From assembly GCA_050084515.1 (NCBI GenBank), contig CM114273.1, positions 42,594,001-42,658,000 on the forward strand: 64,000 nucleotides of DNA. Reading direction: 5' to 3'. Made by a program: the position numbers and the translations under genes. Under the pieces are notes generated by a model that saw nothing but the letters and a program-made list of their open reading frames with translations, had not been told where the DNA came from and searched no databases. Position 1 is the stretch's first letter. The number at the start of each line of letters is the position of its first letter. Positions 53,915 to 62,989 of the stretch are shown one piece after another. This stretch comes from Blasia pusilla (lineage: Eukaryota > Marchantiophyta > Marchantiopsida > Blasiales).

Positions 53915-54129
53915 TATCTCCTCTATGTACATCTGGGACACATCCATCATCCCCAAGGAACCCTAGTGAGAGGTGGCGTCAGACATGCCATATGCCAACC
54001 TCTCGAACAACCATCAAGGAGCATCGTGTCCGCACCACGGGTAGAACCATACAACGCAAGCCTGCACGAACTACTGCTAAGCTCGGATCCAATGTACCAT
54101 CAATGTTAGGAAGGTGACATGGTGCACAA
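53915..54129 (-). pseudogene. PHD-finger-like segment after the integrase of copy 2
   Basis: Over shifted frames the minus strand gives RCMV, then GSTRGADTMLLDGCSRGW, then HMACLTPPLTRVPWG, then a C--C pair. Canonical PHD fingers read LLCDGC-RGWH--CL-PPL--VP-GDW-CP-C, so the core with CX4HX2C and LTPPL is a strong match; one Cys of the CDGC pair is missing. Small dinucleotide duplications break the last part. PHD fingers bind histone H3 tails and would, as chromodomains do in other gypsy elements, direct integration. That is inferred. Confidence 0.55.
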
Positions 54130-55164
54130 TTACGCACATGGTCCTCCATACCATACCATACCATCGCGTCCCTCCAGCAAGTGAACACCGGATGGCAAAA
54201 CGTCATGCACTCTCAAGATAGTGCACCCTGCAGTCACATCCAACGTTGTTGGTGCCATCTGCTGCAAGTAGACATAATCCCCCTGATGAAACCTCCGGAT
54301 AGTTGGTCGATAACCACCACCCCGAATAGTCGCACACCTCAACGTATCCCGATGCTGCGCAATCGCCAAGTTCTCGAACGCCATGGGCATCACTCTCCGA
54401 AACAACTCAGCCCTCTGAGAACATGCTCGCATCCATACATCTGGGTCATCAAGGTCCAGCACCTCACCAGCATCTCGATGAATGGCCGCAGGTAAATCTG
54501 GCTCTCGGCCATAAAGTAGCAAGCACGGTGAAAAAGATGCTAAGGATGCCTGCCTGCTGAATCTGTATCCCATCGCCAACCAGGGCAACTGGAGGTCCCA
54601 ATCTCCTAGGTGACCTCTCTGCAAGCCATACTTGCGTAAACCCCTCTTCACCATCTACACAACTCTCGCCGCTAATCCATCCGCCTCGGGATGATCTCGC
54701 GAAGTCGTACGATGGTCGATGAGCGCCTGATCACACAAGGCCTGGAACTCACCACGAAACTTGGTACCTTGGTCTATCAACACCTCAGCCGGTGTGCCAT
54801 AATGACTCAGCACTCTTTCAAGGAAGGCATAACCTACTCCCTCACTCACTTTGTCAGGCAATGCAACCAACTCGATCCACTTTGAGAAGTGCTCGACCAT
54901 CACCAACACATAACGACTGTGACGCTCCGTCAAAGGCAAAGGTCCTGCAAAATCCAAACTCCATCTATACCCTAAGCCCATGATCGGTAATGGATGCAAC
55001 TGTGGAGTCGGAGCATTGAACGATGCTCGGACCCGATCACACACCATGCATCTGGCAACAAAGCTAACGCGTCGATGCATGCCTCGCCACCAATACTGAA
55101 TCTGGAGCAAGTTGTACGTCCGCTTCACCCCAAAGTGACCCAACTCCTCGTGGGCATGCTGCAC
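54130..55164 (-). pseudogene. Gypsy integrase, copy 2 (inactive)
   Basis: The H2C2 zinc region (HAHEELGHFGVKRTYNLLQ, then RCMVC) and the core GYRWSLDFAGPLP (first Asp) and LIDQGTKFRGEF (second Asp) are present. The last catalytic position, normally Glu in ADGLAERV, reads Ala at 54667-54669, and a TAG follows at 54655-54657. The frame then continues as MVKRGLRKYG with YGREPDLP and a C-terminal FHQGDYVYLQ strand. The integrase is thus dead both by a catalytic change and by a stop. Confidence 0.8.
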
Positions 55165-55537
55165 TAGCGGTGCTCTCTACGAAGGATGTGGCACTACGCG
55201 TACTTTGCCATCCTCCCAAACCCTCAAAACCTGTGTCCCCTCCCAACGGAACCGTCTAGCCCGCTGTAGGATCCAATCTCGCTCTCTAGCACCCACAGTG
55301 CTGCATAATCGCCATCATCTGAAGGTACTCCAAGACTACTCCATCATCATGAATATCTCGGCCACCTGTCGTCTCCTCACTGGCCTCGGGATCCAAGGAC
55401 TCTCCACTAGACCTCGCCATCGAAGTCTCCACACTCAGGCTCTCCATAGCCAACATGCCTAAATAGGCTGACGCGTGCCATCTTGGCAGTGACTCCTCAT
55501 CACTCTCTCCATGCCATCGAGCTCCAGTTGCATCTCG

Positions 55538-56023
55538 CTAACTCGGGCATGGGTTACGACTCAACCCATCTGCATCCTGGTTGAGCGTCTTAGATCTATC
55601 TACCACCTGAAAATCATATTCCTGCAACAACAGAGCCCATCTGGCAAGCTTCCCTGTAAACTTGTCGGACTCCATCAACCACTTCAATGGTTGATGATCA
55701 GTGATGATGGTAAAGGGTTTGCCGAATAAGTAACACCTGAAATGCGAGACAGCCAACACCACAACCAAGCACTCACCCTCATACGAGCTGTACTTCGCCT
55801 CTGCAGCGTTGTTTGAGCGACTAGCGTAAGCCACCACGAACTCTCTACCCTCATCATCATGTTGGGTGAGCACCGCTCCAAGCCCCAATATGCTCCAATC
55901 TGTGTGCAATTGGAAAGGACGCCCCCAGATCGGTCTCCTCAAGATGGGCGCGAACGTCAACCTGTCCTTGAGCAACTGAAATGCTTGCTCCTGCTCATTC
56001 CCCCTGTGCCACTCATGACCCAA
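55538..56023 (-). pseudogene. Gypsy RNase H, copy 2
   Basis: The frame reads QAFQLLKDRLTFAPILRRP, then FQLHTDWS (Asp), SSYEGECLVVVLAV (Glu), TIITDHQPLKWLM (Asp) and DADGLSRNPCPS. This is the standard Ty3/gypsy RNase H with its acidic residues in place. It directly follows the deletion joint near 56015-56030. Its RT partner is missing. Confidence 0.85.
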
Positions 56024-56814
56024 TAATCTAGGGCAAACCCCATTGGGTATAACACTGCTCCACCAACGAAGACATCGTAGGACTCTGCATCAGTCACTAT
56101 TGCCTTGGCTCGCACCACGGACTCATCTGTAGGATGTCCCGGGCGAATTCTCACCACGACCTCTTGTCGGGTGATATACTGTGTGATACTCGCTCCACCC
56201 CAGTATGTATGTATCCGGAATGGACAACGCTCCACATTGGCTCTCATCAAGCCCAATCCTCTGAATGACGCTTTCCCCAACATCAGGGGTTGCGCTCCTG
56301 AATCCAACAAGACGCGCTGCGGACTAAAAGCTCTACCTGCGGGACTCACCAATTGGAATACCTCTCCTCGGTTATCCAGAAACACAACACTAGGAGAAGC
56401 CATGGCACGCTCTATCGCGGGTCTAGCGGACATCTCCGCCATCCTAGTAGCCGCAGCCTGCCATGCATCTGACGTGGACGGCCCGAGCATCCGCTCCAAG
56501 GGCAGGTCCATCACCTCTGAACGTGATGCAAGAACTCCAACTCTATGCTTACATAATGAAGCGGCCAGCCGAAAAGCCTCTACGGGCGTACCCCCCAACG
56601 TCATAACATCGGAAGCAGAAAATAAAGGAGCGCGGTACACAATGGTGGCCGCCCCTAACAACGTGCTCGACACATGCCCCTCCTGAGCATCAACAATAGG
56701 AGTCGTCGTACTTGCTTCTCCCATTGCCCTCCGTGCTTGCACACCAACAACATCACCAACTCTCCAAGGACTTTGATCAAGACCCATCGATGGGGTCCTC
56801 ATTGCCTCAGACAA
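55990..56814 (-). pseudogene. Retroviral-type aspartic protease region, copy 2
   Basis: The active-site stretch is RVLLDSGAQPLMLGKA (D-S-G-A), followed by CPFRIHTYWGGA, RQEVVVRIRPGHP and GGAVLYPMGFALDYW. The upstream part (HRVGVLASRSEVMDLPLE) corresponds to the equivalent region of copy 1. The frame is open over 285 codons. It ends at the deletion joint. Confidence 0.75.
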
Positions 56815-57135
56815 CGTGAAAGACTGAGGAAGCCTAGTCTATTTCCTGACTTCCCCTCGTTGTGGATCCAACTCTGCGGCTGCTCCACGCGTCACAACTG
56901 CGGAGGCCTCCATCTGGGCAACCCCACACATCCAACCAGGATCTTCCAGATCTCTGGCTGCTCCATATGATGCCGATGCCACGGATCCGACATCGGGTAA
57001 CCTCAATGCCATAGCGGCAATCTGCTCATGTAGCTGTTGTATCTGAGCAGCCATCCCAGCCTCACGTCCAGCGTCTCCATCGACGCATCTAGGTGGTAGT
57101 ACTCTACCTCCTCCACGGGCAGCTCCACCACCATG

Positions 57136-58122
57136 TCAGGCAACTCCAGCTCCTTGTCCCCCAACTAGACCACTTGGTGCCCGATCTCTAGGCCCACCCG
57201 GACCGACTACTCGCTCTGTTGCCCTCTCGGGCCCTTGGTCCGGACGTAACTCAGGATGTAAACTGAAACACCTAGCGCGTGTATGACCATACCTCTGACA
57301 ATATTCATACTGATAACCTCCTGGTGCAGCACCATCTCCTCCTCCAGGCTGAGGCATAGGTCCATGACCCTGACGAGTGCAATGGCGCTGATGATGCGCT
57401 CCACCACATGACCAACAAGTAAAAGTAGGCGTCTGTTGTTGAGCCGCATATGGAGGCGCAAGTCTCTGTGCCACGGGCTCCCGGTATCCTCCTTGAGCTC
57501 GTGGTGCCACAATTGACCTATCTCGGAGTCCACGTTGCTGCACAGGTGGTGCAGCCAATCGCGACTGCTCTCGCCCAGAACCCATGGTGGCTATGCTCTC
57601 CTCCGCCATGTTGCGCTCAATGTTCTCGGTGGTCCTAAGAACATCTCTCAACGTAGGGGAGGTGTTCATAAGGAGCACCCCCTCCCGCACCCGTGGCCGC
57701 AGGGTCTGGTCCAACATTGCGTACCATGACTGGATAGCTTGAGCCTTTGTCACCCCCTGAGTGACGTTGATCAACCGGCGCAAGCGAGTGTAAGCCTCAC
57801 GTAAACTCTTACCCGGGCGCCTCTGGAAGTTGTGGATGCTCCGCAACTTCTCCGTCCGTACCCCATGGTAGCTCGCCCTCAACTCAGCAAAGAACTCAAC
57901 CACGGGGTTGAACCTGGGACAAACCCGACTAGACGGTGCAACTGCTCCAATGCGAGTGACCCCTCCTAAAACATCACTAGTGGAAGAGGAAGTAACCTCT
58001 CCTGACTCCTCCTCCTCATCTGGGAATGGCTCCATCCATGACACATAGTGGGGGTCGTAGTATAGTCGCCATGCCTCAATCTCCTGGGCATATCTGTGGG
58101 AGAACTCATGGTAATCGTCCAT
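57136..58122 (-). pseudogene. Gag of gypsy copy 2
   Basis: It starts with MDDYHEFSHRYAQEIEAWR, similar to the gag of copy 1, and contains the gag core (SIHNFQRRPGKSLREAYTRL, then RRLINVTQGVTKAQAI) and two zinc knuckles. The first is CWSCGGAHHQRHC; in the second the first Cys is Tyr (YEYCQRYGHTRARC). A further upstream piece to about 58340 (RRFSGALGTIELHDF) is interrupted by stops. Gag forms the particle that packages the RNA. Confidence 0.75.
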
Positions 58123-58340
58123 GGGTGCCCCCTCTAAATGCTGGAACTTACCGTTCCATGTTGTAAATGGTTAGAACTCTCTAGATTTCCTGGCCTGTTG
58201 GGAGTCGCACCAACTCCTAAACTATGCTATGAAATCGTGCAACTCAATCGTACCTAGTGCACCTGAAAACCTACGCGGTCCTCTACCCGGTCGTCCATCT
58301 CGTACGCCCAAGTGGTAAGTGTCATGACCATACAGATTAT

Positions 58341-59490
58341 GTCGTAGAGTATAGTGTGCTAGTAGAGGCCATACCTTATGTAGGGTCGTAGTGTCTAGGT
58401 AGAGATGCGGTTTCATACATAGGGTTGGGGGTTACTCAGTTGAGGGTGACTTTTCTAGTAGGGCCCGCTCTTAGGTTGGAGGATATAGTGTGGAGTGCAC
58501 TCAAAGAACAGTTAGTTCTTTGAGTTGAGCGTGTTGCGTTGGGAGTTAGCCTTGGTAGTGAGTAGAGCTCTTGGTTATGGTGGTTCCCGCAAGCTTCGAC
58601 GTGGATTCTCCCATCGTGGAGTGGGTTTGGCTCGATTGTATGTGATTCTATACATGTTTTATGACAGTAGGTCTTTCACGGATTTCACTCAAAGAACTAG
58701 AGTAGATCGATGGTAGCTTCGATTGTGGATCAGTAGGATCTGGTTAGGGCTCATTGTGTACTCAGCCGTGGATGTTCATGGCTTGTGGCCTATGTTGGAG
58801 TTGGTAATCTGGTGCGTGGTTGGTTGGGAAAGAAGCGCCTTGCTAAGAGCTTTCCAACGCGCTTTAGATCGCCGGATTTCGTCAAGGGAGTTGGAAGTTA
58901 TCAAGGATTGAAGATTCTGGTTCGTGTTCGACGGTTTTCTGATGTGGAGAGCTTGGAGTGCGGAAGCTCTGTTGAAGTTCATCCAGAACGGGTGAGAGGT
59001 TCTTGTTGCTACTTGTATTGTGATCTCATGTGAAGCTATTTGCTCGAGTGTGTGGAGCGTTGCGGATTTTTGCGTGCATGAATCTGGGCGGAAGCGCTGT
59101 CGGATTTGCGATTCTGGAGGTGTATGGACAGCAAGTTTGTCTAATTTTTAGCTCAGAGTACAGAGCTCAATTGTAGCTGATTTTTTGTGGAGAGATAGCT
59201 ATGATGGTCAATTGAATTATGGTTGAAACAGATTCAATTTTGGTTGAGGATTTGTGGAGTAATTGCTTATCAAAATTTTGCGGACTAGCTCAAGGTCTGG
59301 ACAGCCGATCGGAGGGGCTGGTTGGTTGGTGACTCGTTCGTTGTTGGAGACGCCTATCCCATTGGGGGCGCCCTGGTTGGGCCTCTCTCCATAGCGAAGC
59401 ATGGCGATAGGGGCATGTCTCGAGCATTTCTCGACGTTTTGAGGCTTCGAGGCAACTCGTGGTAGCTCGGGGCGAGTGGGCGTGAGAGGC
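58341..59490. other. Spacer between two head-to-head gypsy elements; no gene
   Basis: It may contain the 5' LTR or leader of the plus-strand element, but the partner LTR lies outside the window, so this cannot be tested here. No frame resembles a known protein. Confidence 0.4.
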
Positions 59491-59539
59491 GGAGTAAGGA
59501 GTAAGGAGCAAGGAGCAAGCAAGCAAGCTTGCTTGCTTG
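59491..59539. repeat. Heptamer repeats running into a 24-bp perfect palindrome
   Basis: GGAGTAA twice then GGAGCAA twice (59491-59518) lead into a perfect 24-bp palindrome at 59516-59539 made of CAAG units on one side and CTTG units on the other, centred on AAGCTT. Confidence 0.85.
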
Positions 59540-59579
59540 GGTGTGAGGCAGTTTTTGCAGGATTTGTGATTTGAGTGTT

Positions 59580-59692
59580 GCATAACTGGTCACCCATGTT
59601 TGGGCTATTATGCTTGGAAGACGCTTAACTGCTGAGTTCTTAACTATGCCAGTGTACACACTGGTGTAGCTCATTTGGTGTTGTTCGGAGAT
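59580..59692 (-). other. 5S rRNA-like segment (pol III promoter type)
   Basis: On the minus strand AGAACTCAGCAGTTAAGCG matches plant 5S rRNA (AGAACTCCGAAGTTAAGCG) at 17 of 19 bases. ATGGGTGACC follows after the same 24-base spacing as in 5S rRNA. These are box A and box C of the internal control region. Upstream, CTACACCAG resembles the 5S 5' half; downstream the similarity fades. It is not a full 5S gene. Cassandra-type LTRs and 5S-derived SINEs carry such segments, so it probably belongs to a mobile element. Confidence 0.65.
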
Positions 59693-60176
59693 GTGTTAGG
59701 CGCTTTATGCATCTCAAGTTTTTTGGTTGATGGACCTCTAGCACATAGTACGGTGTAGCCTCTCCATGCAGGTGATATTTTCAGGTGCTGCGAGTCCGAC
59801 TAGCACGTCATCGACCCGCGGAGGAGTAGCTATTGCGTTAGAATTGTGTGGTGGGTTCTGTGGATTCAGGGGGCACCACGTTTGGTGGATTGTGTTACCT
59901 TGATTTCCATTTACAATTGGAGGGTTATCGTTGGACTTGTTGTGTTTGGATCCCCTCCATCGTTGCTTCTTGCTTGCGCGCCCATTGTTAGGGTTGATGA
60001 TGATTTCCAAAGTAGTGTTACTCTTGTGTGCTACCGGTAGTGAGGCTGGAGTGATGACGAGTAGATCGTGGAAGGCTTCTTGTGGTGCTGACAGGTTAGG
60101 TTGCCTACACCCATAGCTAGTAGAGCTAGAATAGCACAGCGACATTGACGTCACTTGGTTACTTAGTGGTGGTAAT

Positions 60177-61976
60177 TTGGTGGTGTGCGGCATCAGCGTT
60201 GGTCATCACGGAGCTGTCTGGTGGTCTGGTTGGGGACGGTGGTGCGGACAGTGGTGGTTTCACACGGAGTGGATTGAGGTATCGCTACCTTTTCCACTTT
60301 TGACGGTTGATGAAGAGGAGGACGAGGATGTTCCAAACACCGAGTCTTCTACGTTGTTATCGAGTGTTGCAGCTTTATTGATTTGGGACATGGACGGGAT
60401 ATATGGAACCATGAAGGGCCTAGGACAATACTCGGGTGCAGTGGGCACCATTGAGTTGGAGGACTTCATGCAAGAGTTTGATACGTGGTGTGATATGCAG
60501 ATGTTGTGGAACGCCACGTTGTTTACACCGTTCTTGGCTTGGAAGGGGTTGTTTCAGCAATTGGAGGGACCCCCCATGGATGATTACCATGAGTTTAGGA
60601 AGGACCATGTTGCTGAGATTGAGGCATGGAGACAATATTGGTCTCCAGGCTATGTGTCTATCACCCATGGTGGTATTTGTAGTAGTGCTCCTACTATGCC
60701 AGCCAGCCCGACGTTGAGTGGTACGAGTAGGAGTCGGAGTGGGGGTACCAGTAGAGGTACCTATGGAGGTACCAGTGGGGGTACTAGTGGAGGTACTAGT
60801 GCCCCACCATCGTTCAGCCCAGTTGCAGAGTTCTTCAAGAGGTTGAAGAAGAACTATCAGGGAGTGTAGACAGAGAAGTTGAGGAGTCTTCAGGAATTTG
60901 AGCGAAATATTGGTGAGAGTCTTCGTGAGGCATACACTCGTATGCGACGCTTGATTTCAGTAACCCAGGGTGTGACTGAGGCTCAAGCAGTCCAGTTTTG
61001 GTATGGGATCTTGGACAGAAAGTTGTGCCGCAGGGTACGTGATGCTACTCTTATGAGTGATGATTCACCCACATTGACCCATGTGTTTGCTCTATCTGAG
61101 AAGATTGAGCTTAACATGGTGAAGGAGAGAGTGGTGACATCCGCATTCAGAAGGGATACAACTACTACTTCTCGTAGTCAGCAGCCCACCTCATAGTCTC
61201 GTAGTAGTGGTGGTGGTAGTAGTAGTGGGAGTCGTGGGGCGTACACACGACCTCAGTCAGTTCCTAGAGGGACACTTGCGCAGAGACCATTGCCTTCATT
61301 TGCTGCCCCGCAGCAAGGATAGTCATGTTGGACATGTGGAGGTGATCATGTTAGGAAGTTTTGTCCCCAAGAGGATGGAAGACGGACTTTGGAGGATGGG
61401 CCTCAGTCGGCCCCAACTCAGTGTGATCATTGCGGGAGACCAGGTCATCCTCGAGAGCGTTGCTTTGATCTTCATCCAGAGTTCAGATCAAGCCGCGGCC
61501 GTAGTGGAGTAGCTTCGAGAGGCCGAGGTGGTAGGGGTGGTTGAGGTGGACCAGTGGTTGGAGAGCCTACGGTGGCCACTCCTACCACTACGACAGAGTC
61601 GACTATGGCACTGGATTGGCTTGATTGGAGCAAAGTTGGCTACTATGGTGGTATCCAACATAGATCAGTTGGGAGCGAGGGCTTCCACTTCTTATGGAGG
61701 GATGATCTCTTATATGGCAAGTGCGAAGCCTGAGTTAAGGCATCAGCTGCAGTTACGAGAGGAGCCACTCAAGCGCCAGAGCCACGTGGTGCTACTGTGG
61801 AGTTGGACCCACAGAGGGATGAGGCTGGGAGGCAGGCTAGGCTTCCCCAATCATTCTTGTTGTCTGAGTTGCTTAGGACTCCATCCATGGTTCCTACGCA
61901 GCCTATTGAGCCGACAGTGGGGAGTGAGGCATCTACATCGCGTGTAGTAGACACGGATCAAAGCATCGATCGATGA
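60177..61976 (+). pseudogene. Gag of gypsy copy 1 (several stops)
   Basis: One frame continues from 60177 through stops at 60867, 61194, 61320, 61542, 61731 and 61974. It shows YSGAVGTIELEDFMQEFDTW, MDDYHEFRKDHVAEIEAWR and a Gly/Thr/Ser repeat region (60715-60800). The gag core follows (LREAYTRMRRLISVTQGVTE, then QFWYGILDRKL). Two zinc knuckles are CWTCGGDHVRKFC (one residue short) and CDHCGRPGHPRERC (canonical CX2CX4HX4C). The true start is not fixed. All stops are TAG or TGA, suggesting decay by C-to-T change rather than random mutation. Confidence 0.75.
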
Positions 61977-62957
61977 GTGCGGATGGCAACTTCAGTGTTG
62001 GGATCCCCATTGTTTTTGGCCACGGAGCTGATGGCTTTAGGAGTTGACTTAGCTCGTGTATTTGAGCTAGCAGCCACGTTGTGTGAACGTGGGGGTGTTA
62101 CTGCTACACGTGCTGAGGTGGATGAGGGTGTAGCGGTGGAGCGAACCTCTATGTCAGATGTGGCATTGAGTACCAGGGCTACTTGTCAGGTAGCAGCGGC
62201 AAAGATGGATGCATTACCAGCCCGGCCAGCCATTGATCGTGAGAGGCTTACACTTGGTGTATGTATGTCCGACAACCGGAAAGGGATATTCCGATTGGTG
62301 AGTCCTACATGATAGGTGTATAGACCATATAGAGTCTTGTTAGACTCTGGTGCCCAATCTTTGATGTTGGGAAAGGCGGCATGTATTGGTTTGGGTATTC
62401 GGAGATCAGAGCTTGAGCTTGAGCCTTGCCCATTCCAGATTCAAACATCACTTAGAGGAGCCAATGATAGGTCTCAATTCATGACACGGGAGAAGTTCTC
62501 TGTACGGTTGAGACCACATCATGCGACTGATAGCTCCCGGTTGGGAGTACGTGCAGTGGTTACATCAGCCGAGTCGTATGATGTACTAGTTGGAGGAGCA
62601 GTATTGTACCCGATGGGTTTTCGGATGGATTACTGGACTGAGACAGCGTCTTATAGATCTGTTTGGCAATCCGGGGATGGACGTATGAGCCAAGTTCTTG
62701 TGAGATTTATTTATGGGGCTCGACCAGGAGGGTCTTCCCCAACGGTGTTAGCATCTATGGCTGGTTTTAGTGGAGTTGTCACTTGGCCAGGAGACTTTTT
62801 GGAGGGTAATATTTTTGCTATGGATTTTCCTGTGGATGAGGAGGTAGAGGAGGTCCCTAGTTTTGCAGCACTGGCATCCTTATCGTTGGATGTGCCACTT
62901 TGGAGTTCAGACGGTGCACTACGGCAGGAGGCTGGTTGCCTAGTGCAGGAGGCGTAG
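61977..62957 (+). pseudogene. Protease region of gypsy copy 1
   Basis: Same frame as gag. RVLLDSGAQSLMLGKAA carries the D-S-G-A active site; CPFQIQTSLRGA, VVTSAESYDVLVGG and VLYPMGFRMDYW follow, matching copy 2. Stops lie at 62310 (TGA), 62313 (TAG) and 62955 (TAG). After the protease a linker (GGSSPTVLASMAGFSGV, then FPVDEEVEEVP) of about 100 residues, absent from copy 2, leads to the methyltransferase. Protease normally cuts the gag-pol polyprotein. Confidence 0.75.
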
Positions 62958-62989
62958 TGTGAGGCTGTTATACCTCACGAGGAAGAGGA

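Larger units (their letters stand above)
53736..58340 (-). mobile_element. Ty3/gypsy element copy 2, DNMT and RT deleted
   Basis: Minus-strand order is gag (58340-57136), protease (56814-56030), then directly RNase H (56023-55538), integrase (55164-54130), PHD-like segment (54129-53915), polypurine tract and 3' LTR. The protease frame stops being recognisable after PMGFALDYW, exactly where copy 1 continues toward its methyltransferase, and RNase H text follows within a few codons. An internal deletion thus removed DNMT and RT. The element cannot move by itself. It stands head to head with copy 1 (60177 onward). Confidence 0.8.

Noticed and set aside
56105-56686. 193-codon plus-strand frame
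   Set aside because: Antisense to the protease region of copy 2, which has the clear DSGAQ motif on the minus strand.
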